A stretch of DNA of 16,576 nucleotides from Candidatus Gastranaerophilales bacterium (lineage in GTDB: Bacteria; Cyanobacteriota; Vampirovibrionia; Gastranaerophilales; Gastranaerophilaceae), in contig CALUSZ010000041.1 of NCBI GenBank assembly GCA_944323495.1, positions 1 to 16,576 on the forward strand. Reading direction: 5' to 3'. A program made the translations under genes and the position numbers. The notes under the pieces were generated by a model, which ran no database searches, was not told the origin of the DNA, and saw only the letters and a program-made list of their open reading frames with translations. The first letter of the stretch is position 1. Each line of letters opens with the position of its first letter. Shown here in pieces: positions 7,301-14,364 of the stretch.

Positions 7301-8302
7301 ATGGATAAAATCTCTGTTATAATTCCAATATATAATGTAGAAAAATATATCGCCGAATGTCTGGAATCTGTGATAAATCAGACATATAGTAATCTTGAAA
7401 TTATTTGTATAGATGATTGCGGGAGCGATAATTCTATGAAAATAGTTCAAGAGTATGCAGACAAAGATAACAGGATTAAAATTATCAGGCAAGAGAAAAA
7501 CTCTGGAGCTGCTGTTGCAAGAAATATCGGAATGGACTCAGCATCAGGTGATTATATATTTATTCTTGATTCAGATGATTATCTGATGCCTGATATTATC
7601 CAAATAATGTATGACAAAATTAAATCAACGGATTTGGATTTTGTGAACTCTTCCTCAAAAGCTTTTGCCGATAATCCAAATGATAAGGCTCTGGTTAAGA
7701 AAGCCGAAAAAGCCGAGCTTGATTATGAAGGTTTTGACGGGTATAAGGTAACTTTGGATAATCTGGAGCAGACTCTTTTAAAACTTCAATGCCTCGCCTG
7801 GGGTAAAATGTTCAAAACTAAATTTTTAAAAGAGAATAATATAAAATTCATCAACGAAAACGTAACGTTTGAAGATAACGGATTCTTTCTAAAAATTCTA
7901 TCTTGTATGCCTAAATTCTCTACACTAAGAGATATAGGAATAATGTATAGAATAAATTCTTATTCTCTTACCGCTAATATGGATAAGTCTGAAAATAAGC
8001 AAAAGAAAATGGAGCATGTTGATATCGTAATGAAAGATGCGCTGGAATATATAGGCCAAAAAGCAAACGGAAAAGAGATTATTAAGATTATAAAAAATTC
8101 CGGAATGTATGATTGGTATTTTGACTATCCAAAAAGAAAATTGAGAAAAATGTTCAAATTCATATGGGGCAGGCATAATAAAAATATTATAATTTTAGGC
8201 ATTCCGCTTATTAGGTGCAAAATGCTTAGAAACAACAAAAAAATCTTAAGAATTATAGGTATTCCTCTATCGTATTCAAATATTGATAACTCTGTTTTAT
8301 AA
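7301..8302 (+). CDS. GT2-family glycosyltransferase
   Basis: A 333-residue inverting, GT-A-fold glycosyltransferase that moves a sugar from a nucleotide-sugar donor to a glycan or lipid at the cytoplasmic face of the membrane. It opens with ISVIIPIYNVEKYIAECLES (4-23). The nucleotide-binding Asp pair is in CIDDCGSDNS (36-45), the metal-binding DSDD at 90-93, and the acceptor-site ED at 191-192 in TFEDNGF. The C-terminus has repeated GIPL motifs (near 294 and 316), commonly seen in capsule or LPS enzymes. No transmembrane segment is evident. It is not in a sugar cluster here, so the product is unknown. No SD precedes the ATG; a -10-like box lies 7 nt upstream. Confidence 0.93.
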   Translation: MDKISVIIPIYNVEKYIAECLESVINQTYSNLEIICIDDCGSDNSMKIVQEYADKDNRIKIIRQEKNSGAAVARNIGMDSASGDYIFILDSDDYLMPDIIQIMYDKIKSTDLDFVNSSSKAFADNPNDKALVKKAEKAELDYEGFDGYKVTLDNLEQTLLKLQCLAWGKMFKTKFLKENNIKFINENVTFEDNGFFLKILSCMPKFSTLRDIGIMYRINSYSLTANMDKSENKQKKMEHVDIVMKDALEYIGQKANGKEIIKIIKNSGMYDWYFDYPKRKLRKMFKFIWGRHNKNIIILGIPLIRCKMLRNNKKILRIIGIPLSYSNIDNSVL

Positions 8303-8326
8303 TATAAAAAACGGAGGATTAAAGTT

Positions 8327-9337
8327 ATGAAAATAGTATATTTTGATGTAGAAAGCTATGAAGAAGATTTTTTGAAACAGGCAAACGGGGGTAAATATAA
8401 TTATTTACTTGTAAACGAGCCTTTAAATGACTTAGCTCCGGTTGATACAAAATATACTGATGCTGATGTGATTTCCGTTTTTACAACATCAAGAGTAAAC
8501 AAAAAAGTTCTTGAACAGTTTCCAAATTTGAAACTTATTGCACTTCGCTCTGTCGGGTTTAACCATATTGATACTGATTATTGCAGGGAACATAATATTA
8601 CAGTTGTTAATTCTCCTAATTACGGAAATATAACAGTTGCGGAATTTGCGCTCGCACTCCTTTTAGATGTATGCAGAAAAGTTACTGTATCTTATTCTGA
8701 ATACAAAAACTCAAAAGTATCACCCGCAAACCTTATCGGGACAGAGCTTAACGGAAAAACTATAGGTATTGTAGGCTTAGGCGCAATAGGTTCGGCGTTT
8801 GCTAAAATAGCTTACGGGCTCAGTATGAATATTATTGCTTTTGATAAGTATGAAAAAGAAGAGATGAAAGATAAATTCGGAGTCAAATACGTTGATTTTG
8901 ATACTTTATTAAAAGAATCCGACTTTATCTCAATTCACGCACCGCTTACAAAAGATAACTACCATATGTTCGATAAAAAAAGCTTTGATAAAATGAAAGA
9001 CTCCGCCATTCTTGTTAATACAGGGCGCGGTGAACTCATTGATACACAGGCTCTATTCAATGCGTTAGTAAATAAAAAAATTGCAGGCGCAGGGCTTGAT
9101 GTTTTAGAAAATGAAGAGACAATGACAGACTTTGACTACATGTTCGGAATTAACCGGCTGGATAAATTCACATTAGAACAGACTATTATTAACTCAAGAC
9201 TGTTCCAGCTTGATAATGTAATTATTACTCCGCATACAGCTTTTAATTCTAAAGAAGCTATTCAAAGAATTTTAAATACTACAATGAGTAATATAGAAGC
9301 ATTTATCTCCGGCAGAAAACAAAATAATGTAATATAA
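8327..9337 (+). CDS. D-2-hydroxyacid dehydrogenase, D-lactate dehydrogenase-like
   Basis: A 336-residue NAD-dependent dehydrogenase of the D-isomer-specific 2-hydroxyacid family. The Rossmann motif is GIVGLGAIG (147-155). The catalytic residues appear as Arg234 in NTGRGE, Glu263 in LDVLENEE and His303 in ITPHTAFNS. The YMFGINRLDK...ARL-type insert before the catalytic His (here YMFG and RLFQLDN) and the overall order resemble fermentative D-lactate dehydrogenases. The likely reaction is pyruvate plus NADH to D-lactate, regenerating NAD in fermentation; another 2-keto acid cannot be excluded. The ATG follows GGAGG by 9 nt. It lies 24 bp after the glycosyltransferase on the same strand, so the two may be co-transcribed without a functional link. 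Confidence 0.9.
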   Translation: MKIVYFDVESYEEDFLKQANGGKYNYLLVNEPLNDLAPVDTKYTDADVISVFTTSRVNKKVLEQFPNLKLIALRSVGFNHIDTDYCREHNITVVNSPNYGNITVAEFALALLLDVCRKVTVSYSEYKNSKVSPANLIGTELNGKTIGIVGLGAIGSAFAKIAYGLSMNIIAFDKYEKEEMKDKFGVKYVDFDTLLKESDFISIHAPLTKDNYHMFDKKSFDKMKDSAILVNTGRGELIDTQALFNALVNKKIAGAGLDVLENEETMTDFDYMFGINRLDKFTLEQTIINSRLFQLDNVIITPHTAFNSKEAIQRILNTTMSNIEAFISGRKQNNVI

Positions 9338-9339
9338 AA

Positions 9340-9361
9340 GGGTGCTTTTATTCAAGCACCC
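9340..9361 (-). terminator. Stem-loop terminator between convergent genes
   Basis: GGGTGCTT, a 6-nt loop and AAGCACCC form an 8-bp stem beginning 2 nt after the dehydrogenase stop. Read leftward it is followed by TTTTATATT, so it suits the glycyl-radical gene best; read rightward it lacks a T-run. A second, weaker hairpin (GGAAATG at 9403-9409 with CATTTCC at 9424-9430) lies directly after the glycyl-radical gene's stop. Confidence 0.65.
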
Positions 9362-9433
9362 GAAAAAGGCATTGTGTTATTTGGTCGAAGAGAGATAAAA
9401 CAGGAAATGATGAATCCTCACCGCATTTCCGTC

Positions 9434-9676
9434 TTACCCAGCAAGAGAACTGTGGAATGTTCTTGAAATTACATCGTCCTGCTGTTCTTTAGTTAATTTA
9501 ATAAAGTTTACAGCATATCCTGATACCCTTACAGTTAATTGCGGATATTTTTCAGGGTGTTTTTGAGCATCTAATAAAGTATCTCTGTTAAATACGTTTA
9601 CATTAAGGTGATGGCCGCCTTTTTCTACGTATCCGTCTAATAAGTTGATTAAGTTTTCTTCTTGCTGTGTTGTCAT
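9434..9676 (-). CDS. grcA: Stand-alone glycyl-radical domain, GrcA-like
   Basis: An 80-residue protein that equals the C-terminal end of pyruvate formate-lyase. It contains [18 protein letters not shown] (20-37), [18 protein letters not shown] (41-58) and the closing [14 protein letters not shown]. Gly53 in RVSGYA is the radical glycine. In E. coli, GrcA (YfiD, 127 aa) replaces the oxygen-damaged end of pyruvate formate-lyase and restores activity; it needs the PFL-activating enzyme. This form is much shorter, with almost no extra N-terminus. The ATG follows AAGGAG (8 nt). No PFL gene is adjacent. It is divergent from a Crp/Fnr-family regulator and has a class II activator-site layout in its promoter, which suggests redox- or oxygen-linked induction. 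Confidence 0.88.
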   Translation of the reverse strand: MTTQQEENLINLLDGYVEKGGHHLNVNVFNRDTLLDAQKHPEKYPQLTVRVSGYAVNFIKLTKEQQDDVISRTFHSSLAG

Positions 9677-9717
9677 AATCTTATCTCCTTTTTTGTATTT
9701 TAACTTTTCACATTCTT

Positions 9718-9760
9718 AGTATAACCCATGTTAAACAACATTTCTGTTGTTTATACAACA
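9718..9760 (-). promoter_or_regulatory. Crp/Fnr-dependent promoter of grcA with palindromic site at -41.5
   Basis: On the minus strand the -10 box is TATACT (9723-9718) and no -35 box lies at normal distance. Instead a Crp-type palindrome, TGTTG-N6-CAACA (9745-9760), is centred exactly 41.5 bp upstream of the predicted start at 9711, the class II activator position. A second dyad shares its left half: AACAACA-TTTC-TGTTGTT (9734-9751). The predicted leader is 34 nt and carries the SD. The same palindrome sits about 43 bp upstream of the predicted start of the divergent regulator gene, so it may also control that gene. Confidence 0.65.
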
Positions 9761-9783
9761 AAAATAAAAATATTTTTTTGTTT

Positions 9784-9795
9784 TATAATTTTATT
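9784..9795 (+). promoter_or_regulatory. -10 box of the Crp/Fnr regulator gene, predicted leaderless start
   Basis: A perfect TATAAT (9784-9789) ends 6 nt before the ATG at 9796, so the predicted first transcribed base is the A of the start codon. There is no SD and no clear -35 box. Confidence 0.5.
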
Positions 9796-10470
9796 ATGGA
9801 AAAGCTTGAAAATTTTTATAACCAAATCAAAACTTCACCCGTATTTTACGGCATGAATGACGAAGAATTAAAGGGGCTCCTTGAGTGTTTTAATGCCCGC
9901 GTACGCAAATATGAAAAAGGCGATATGATAATAAGACAGGGGGATATGATATCTAATATTTACCTCATATTGTGCGGCGGAGTTAATATCGAAAAAGATT
10001 CATACTGGGGCAGAAGAATTATTATTTCCCGTCTCGGGAAGAATGAAAACCTTGCACTATCTTTTGTCGGCTCTAAAGATGTCGAATCAAACATTGATGC
10101 AGTTGCTGTTGAAGACACACTTGTACTTGTATTAAGCTACGAAAAATGTACTTCTATGTGCCAGAATGCCTGCACAAGGCATAAAATTCTTATTAACAAT
10201 CTTTTCCAGATTTTATCAAAAGAAAATATAGAATTAATCCAAAAAATTGAAAATGTTTCACAAAAATCAATCCGCGATAAACTGCTTACTTATCTTTCAA
10301 ACGAGGCACAGAAAAGACATACAAACAGTTTTGAAATAAAATTTAACCGTCAGGATTTAGCGGATTATTTGAATGTGGATAGAAGCGCAATGAGCTTTGA
10401 GCTGTCAAAACTCCAAAAAGAGGGGATAATTGAGTATAATAAAAACCACTTTGAGTTATTATCTACATAG
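9796..10470 (+). CDS. Crp/Fnr-family transcriptional regulator
   Basis: A 224-residue regulator with an N-terminal cyclic-nucleotide-binding-like beta barrel (about 15-115), a dimerisation helix (about 128-155) and a C-terminal winged helix (about 158-220). The helix-turn-helix reads FNRQDLADYLNVDRSAMSFE (183-202). Cysteines at 31, 60, 118, 122 and 126 include a C-x3-C-x3-C group at the start of the long helix. This could be redox-sensitive or bind a metal or cluster, but it does not match the Fnr N-terminal cysteine set, and similar cysteines occur in clostridial family members. The start is the ATG 6 nt after TATAAT; an upstream TTG (9778) is rejected. It is divergent from grcA, which it probably controls through the shared palindrome. 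Confidence 0.9.
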   Translation: MEKLENFYNQIKTSPVFYGMNDEELKGLLECFNARVRKYEKGDMIIRQGDMISNIYLILCGGVNIEKDSYWGRRIIISRLGKNENLALSFVGSKDVESNIDAVAVEDTLVLVLSYEKCTSMCQNACTRHKILINNLFQILSKENIELIQKIENVSQKSIRDKLLTYLSNEAQKRHTNSFEIKFNRQDLADYLNVDRSAMSFELSKLQKEGIIEYNKNHFELLST

Positions 10471-10508
10471 AACAGACATAACCCGTTATTATTCAGCCGG
10501 AACAGTCA

Positions 10509-10538
10509 TTGTATTTTATTGCTTATTTTTGTTATTAT
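10509..10538 (+). promoter_or_regulatory. Promoter of the kinase operon, predicted leaderless
   Basis: TTGTAT (10509-10514) and TATTAT (10533-10538) are 18 bp apart. The predicted start, 10545, is the A of the kinase ATG, and no SD is present. The region 10471-10508 after the regulator shows nothing else recognisable. Confidence 0.4.
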
Positions 10539-10544
10539 TATAGT

Positions 10545-12557
10545 ATGACAAAGTTATTGCTGGTAAGTGAGGATAATGAAAAAGAGCAGATTATAAGGGA
10601 GACTTTTCCTAATGATGAGGTTATTGTGTCCGGCGAACAGACACAAATTTTTGATATTTTGGAAGTTGAAGAGCCTGATGTTGTGCTTGTTGATGGTGAT
10701 ATTGAAAAACTTGAATTAAAGTCTCTGTGTAGAAAAATCAAGCATTATCCGGTAGTAATTCTGCTTATCCTCGGGCAAAAAGAACACACAAAAGATGTAA
10801 TGCACAATGCAAATCTTTTCATCAAAACTCCGATTGATAAGAACCTGCTTTCCGCAACAATAGATTCGAGTCTAAAGACCCGTCAATCACTTTTAAAGAT
10901 GGCAAAATCAAATCAGGAGCTTGCAAGGAGTTTATACCAGCTGAATGTTTTGTATAATACGAGTTCACAGCTTGCAGGAACATTAGATAAGGATAAGCTT
11001 ATAAATATAATGAACGAGGGAATTGAAAAATCTCTAAACTATGAACTTTCGTGTACTCTTATGTTTCGCTCCGAGCGTGAGCCTGTATTAATAATCAATT
11101 CGCTGTATAAAATTTCGGACAGGCTGCTTGAAGCATTGAAATTAAGAGCAATTTTAAGCTACAAATCCCTTCTTTCAGACCCTCCGATTGATATTAAAAT
11201 CGGGAATTTGAAGATTGAAAAGAATATTAAACACAATATTCAGGAATACGATTTTTCGGTTTTGCAATATGATAATATGTTTGCGCCGATAAGCTTAAAT
11301 GACGAGTTTTTCGGCTTTACTGAAATCTACCGTGAAAAACCTTTCACAACAGAAGATGCCACCTGTTTCCAAACTCTGGTTCAGCAGGTAACAATCCCGC
11401 TCCAGAGCGCATCTTTTACGCAGGAACTGAAGGCTACAAACAGAAAACTCCAGAAGCTTGAGAGGTTAAAATCAGAATTTATTTCGATTGTTTCGCACGA
11501 GCTTAGAACTCCGCTTACTGCAATAAAAAATGCGATGGATATTATCTTAAGCGGGAAAGCCGGCGATATGACTGAAAATATTGAAAAGTTTGTTTCTATG
11601 GGCAAACGAAACGCCATAAGGCTTTCCGGAATTATTAATGATTTGCTCGATATTTCAAAAATCGAAGCCGGAAAAATGGATTTCAAGTTTGAACTCATTC
11701 ATGTCGGCCCCGTTATTGAGTATGTAAAAAATAATTTGTCGGAAGTTGCTAAAGAAAAAAATCTTACAATCAAATATATTCCGTCTGATGAAGAAGTTGA
11801 AGTTTATGCGGATTCCAACCGTCTTGAGCAGGTTTTAACAAACCTTGTATCAAACGCAATCAAATTCACTCCGGACGCCGGAGAAATCGAGATTACATCA
11901 AAAGTCGTAAACGCAAGAGAATTGCAGTATGATAACTGTTTTGAAGAAGATATTAAAAAACTTCAGGGAAACTACCTTCAAGTTTGCGTAGAAGACCACG
12001 GTATCGGAATCGAGCGCAAGGATTTGAACCATGTTTTTGATAAATTTGCACAAATAGAAAATTCTCTTTCCCGAAAAGTCGGCGGCTCAGGTCTGGGGCT
12101 TCCGATTGCAAGACAATTGATGGAAGCACATAACGGTGCAATCTGGTGCGACAGCGAAATTAATAAAGGTTCCAGATTCTATTTTGTAATCCCGATTGCA
12201 AACGACAAAAGCAACTTTATGATGATAAAAAAACAACTTGTTCAGAAAGCGCGTTCTAACGGTTCTACAATTGCCGTAATTAAAATCAAATCAACAAATG
12301 AAGTTATAGAAAATCTTTTGAGGGAAAATAATCTGTTAAACAAAACTTATATGACCAATTCGCTTATAGAAAAAGAAGGCGCAATGGCTACGCTGTCTTT
12401 AATCTTAATGGACGGTGACAAACCGTCAGCCGAATTTTTAAAGAAAAAAATAGACTCTGTTGTTGAGCAGAATAAAAATTTATATGGAGAATGTGATATA
12501 ATGTATTCATACGACATTGAAGGAGATACGCATGAAAAAGATTCTTATAGTAGATGA
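10545..12557 (+). CDS. Hybrid-type sensor histidine kinase (receiver-like, GAF-like, HisKA, HATPase, extra C-terminal domain)
   Basis: A 670-residue soluble kinase without membrane segments. Residues 1-105 are receiver-like, with Asp50 in VVLVDGD and Lys94 in IKTP; the acidic pocket reads SED instead of DD. Residues about 130-290 look like a GAF sensor domain. A short coiled coil leads into HisKA, with the phospho-accepting His318 in SIVSHELRTPL. The ATPase part has the N-box NLVSNAIKF (433-441), DHGIG (484-488), the F-box-like DKFAQIE and GGSGLGL (513-519). A C-terminal segment of about 115 residues follows that I do not recognise. The ATG is chosen because a -10 box lies 6 nt before it; an upstream TTG is rejected. 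Its end overlaps the response regulator by 26 nt. The signal is cytosolic and unknown. Confidence 0.92.
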   Translation: MTKLLLVSEDNEKEQIIRETFPNDEVIVSGEQTQIFDILEVEEPDVVLVDGDIEKLELKSLCRKIKHYPVVILLILGQKEHTKDVMHNANLFIKTPIDKNLLSATIDSSLKTRQSLLKMAKSNQELARSLYQLNVLYNTSSQLAGTLDKDKLINIMNEGIEKSLNYELSCTLMFRSEREPVLIINSLYKISDRLLEALKLRAILSYKSLLSDPPIDIKIGNLKIEKNIKHNIQEYDFSVLQYDNMFAPISLNDEFFGFTEIYREKPFTTEDATCFQTLVQQVTIPLQSASFTQELKATNRKLQKLERLKSEFISIVSHELRTPLTAIKNAMDIILSGKAGDMTENIEKFVSMGKRNAIRLSGIINDLLDISKIEAGKMDFKFELIHVGPVIEYVKNNLSEVAKEKNLTIKYIPSDEEVEVYADSNRLEQVLTNLVSNAIKFTPDAGEIEITSKVVNARELQYDNCFEEDIKKLQGNYLQVCVEDHGIGIERKDLNHVFDKFAQIENSLSRKVGGSGLGLPIARQLMEAHNGAIWCDSEINKGSRFYFVIPIANDKSNFMMIKKQLVQKARSNGSTIAVIKIKSTNEVIENLLRENNLLNKTYMTNSLIEKEGAMATLSLILMDGDKPSAEFLKKKIDSVVEQNKNLYGECDIMYSYDIEGDTHEKDSYSR

Positions 12558-12903
12558 TGAACAGGATATTGTAGAAAGCCTGAAATTCGTGCTGGAAGTT
12601 TCAGGTTTCGTGTGTTATACGGCATTCAACGGCGAGGACGGTTTGAGGCTTGCCAAAGAAATCATGCCGGATTTGATAATACTTGATGTTATGATGCCAA
12701 AGATAAACGGGTATAAAATCAGCAGACTTCTTAAGTATGATAATAAATACAAGGATATTCCCATAATCATGGTAACAGCACGTTCCCAGCTTGAGGACAA
12801 AATGATAGGTGAAGAAACCGGTGTAAATGAATATATAACCAAACCTTTTGAGCTTGATGATATTGTAAAAAAAGTCAGGGAATATCTTGGAGAAGGGGAA
12901 TAG
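12532..12903 (+). CDS. Single-domain (CheY-like) response regulator
   Basis: A 123-residue receiver with no output domain. The phosphorylation site is Asp52 in DLIILDVMMPK, with Asp8 and Asp9 (ILIVDDE), Thr82 (MVTAR) and Lys104 (TKPFE) completing the active site. The ATG follows AAGGAG by 7 nt, inside the 3' end of the kinase gene, so a slightly earlier in-frame TTG (12517) is rejected. Overlap with the kinase and the 13-bp gap to the ATPase-like gene indicate one operon. As it lacks a DNA-binding part, it must act by protein contact. The downstream GspE-like protein is the obvious candidate partner, or it may relay phosphate back to the kinase's receiver-like domain. Both are inferences. Confidence 0.93.
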   Translation: MKKILIVDDEQDIVESLKFVLEVSGFVCYTAFNGEDGLRLAKEIMPDLIILDVMMPKINGYKISRLLKYDNKYKDIPIIMVTARSQLEDKMIGEETGVNEYITKPFELDDIVKKVREYLGEGE

Positions 12904-12916
12904 CGGTATATATTAA

Positions 12917-14302
12917 ATGGAAACAATTACAAACAAAACATTAGAAAAACTTAAATATGAGCTTGTTCGAGACGGGATTGTTTCATATGAAACTTTAGAA
13001 AAAGCCGAAGAACTTGCAGGAGTCCAGCGTATCAATATCGGTCAGGCCTTGATTAATTCCGGAATACTGGAAGAGGATACACTGCTTAAATTTCTGGAGA
13101 ATAAACTTCATATTCCGTATGTAAACCTTGAAGATTACCAGCCGGACGAAAAATGCTTTAGGTTTGTTTCTTTTGCAGACGCAAGAAGATACCGTATAAT
13201 CCCGCTGTTTAAAATTGAAGATGTTTTGACTGTTGCTATGGCAGATCCGCTGGATTTGTTTGCAATTGATAAGGTTATAGAAACAGCAGAATGTTCAATA
13301 GAACCTGTAATCGCATCAGAAGCAAGTATTATGCGCAAAATAGATGAGTATTACAAAGTTGCTGATACTGTAGACAGTATAACATTGACTTCCGAAGAAG
13401 ATGAAGATTTTGACTGGACTGAAGAACTTCACCGGGAAGAAGCCGGAGAAGAACATATTCAGCACGTAATCCGCGCGATTTTAAAACAGGCAATAATTGA
13501 AGATATTCACGAACTCAATTTTGAACAGGTAGAAGAAGGTTTGAAGGTCGTGTTCAAAAAACACGGTGAAATACTTGATAAAGGTACAATTCCGGCGATT
13601 TTAAATTCAGCTTTTGTATCCAAATTAAAAACACTTTCCAACCTTGATGCAACAGTATGCGAAATTCCGCAGCTAGGGAAGCTCTGTTTTAAGGTAGAAA
13701 ATACAATGCTTGTGGCTTCTGTATCATCATTCCCGACAATTATGGGCGAAAGGATTTCTTTAAAGATATACAAACCGCCAAAAGGACTTGATAAAATAGT
13801 TACAGATGAGAAACAGCGCAGTATAATAGAAACAAGCCTTGCTACACCGGGTATTATTCTTGTCTGCGGTTCACCATTAAGCGGCAAAACACATATTATT
13901 TATTCAATCCTTATGGAAGCTGCTAAAACAAATAAAAATATTATGACAATAGAATCCATTGCCAAATATGAGCTTCAAGGTGTTAATCAATGCGAACTTA
14001 ATGAAAATATCGGGTTTAATATGGATAAGGCGCTTAGGTATGTTGAATTCCAATCACCGGATATAATCTATCTTGAAGGAATTAAAACTCGCGACTCTTT
14101 TGAATTCTTATCGGAACTTTTCTATAATGACAAAGTTGTTATAACAGAATTTATGGCCAATAATATGACTGATTTAAGACAAAAACTTGCATTTGAAGAT
14201 TTTCAGTCATTCAAATCATTAATTTCCTGCCTGATATTTATCCATTCAAAAGACAGTATAGAAGTCTTTGATAAATCGACATTACAGAAATATTTGGCAT
14301 AG
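12917..14302 (+). CDS. Degenerate GspE/PilB-like ATPase with MshEN N-terminal domain
   Basis: A 461-residue protein. Residues about 10-150 are an MshEN (T2SS protein E N-terminal) domain, a fold known to bind c-di-GMP in MshE and some PilB proteins; INIGQALINSGILEEDTLL and IPYVNLEDYQ are the recognisable parts. A charged linker (about 155-178) leads to a type II secretion/type IV pilus-like ATPase part. Walker A is GSPLSGKT (318-325). The Asp box is reduced to TIESIAKYE, Walker B to DIIYLEGIKTRD with Glu387, and the His box to VVITEFMANN without the usual His. The ASDIHIEP element reads IEDIHELNFEQ. The tetra-cysteine zinc site is absent. It may bind but barely hydrolyse ATP. No other pilus gene is near. 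It probably serves as the output of the upstream kinase and regulator (inference). Confidence 0.82.
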   Translation: METITNKTLEKLKYELVRDGIVSYETLEKAEELAGVQRINIGQALINSGILEEDTLLKFLENKLHIPYVNLEDYQPDEKCFRFVSFADARRYRIIPLFKIEDVLTVAMADPLDLFAIDKVIETAECSIEPVIASEASIMRKIDEYYKVADTVDSITLTSEEDEDFDWTEELHREEAGEEHIQHVIRAILKQAIIEDIHELNFEQVEEGLKVVFKKHGEILDKGTIPAILNSAFVSKLKTLSNLDATVCEIPQLGKLCFKVENTMLVASVSSFPTIMGERISLKIYKPPKGLDKIVTDEKQRSIIETSLATPGIILVCGSPLSGKTHIIYSILMEAAKTNKNIMTIESIAKYELQGVNQCELNENIGFNMDKALRYVEFQSPDIIYLEGIKTRDSFEFLSELFYNDKVVITEFMANNMTDLRQKLAFEDFQSFKSLISCLIFIHSKDSIEVFDKSTLQKYLA

Positions 14303-14328
14303 AGTTTTATATTCTTTACTTTTTGTTA

Positions 14329-14334
14329 TATAAT
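14329..14334 (+). promoter_or_regulatory. -10 box of pheT
   Basis: A perfect TATAAT lies 30 nt before the pheT ATG; no good -35 box is seen (TTTATA at 14306-14311 is the best placed, 17 bp away). The predicted leader is about 24 nt and carries the SD. No terminator was found between the ATPase-like gene and this box. Confidence 0.45.
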
Positions 14335-14364
14335 AAACTTAATAAAACAGAGAGGTAGGGAAGT

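Noticed and set aside
7301..9337. Polysaccharide biosynthesis cluster
   Set aside because: Only one glycosyltransferase is present; the neighbour is a fermentation-type dehydrogenase and no sugar-nucleotide, polymerase or flippase gene is found.
9434..9676. Truncated pyruvate formate-lyase pseudogene
   Set aside because: The short gene has a strong SD, its own regulated promoter and an intact glycyl-radical motif, and no upstream remnant of the enzyme is seen.
13507..13887. 126-codon open frame on the minus strand
   Set aside because: It is fully antisense to the ATPase-like gene, has no recognisable protein features and looks like a codon-bias shadow, as do the other antisense frames at 1063-1338, 2453-2794, 11381-11698 and 12615-12926.
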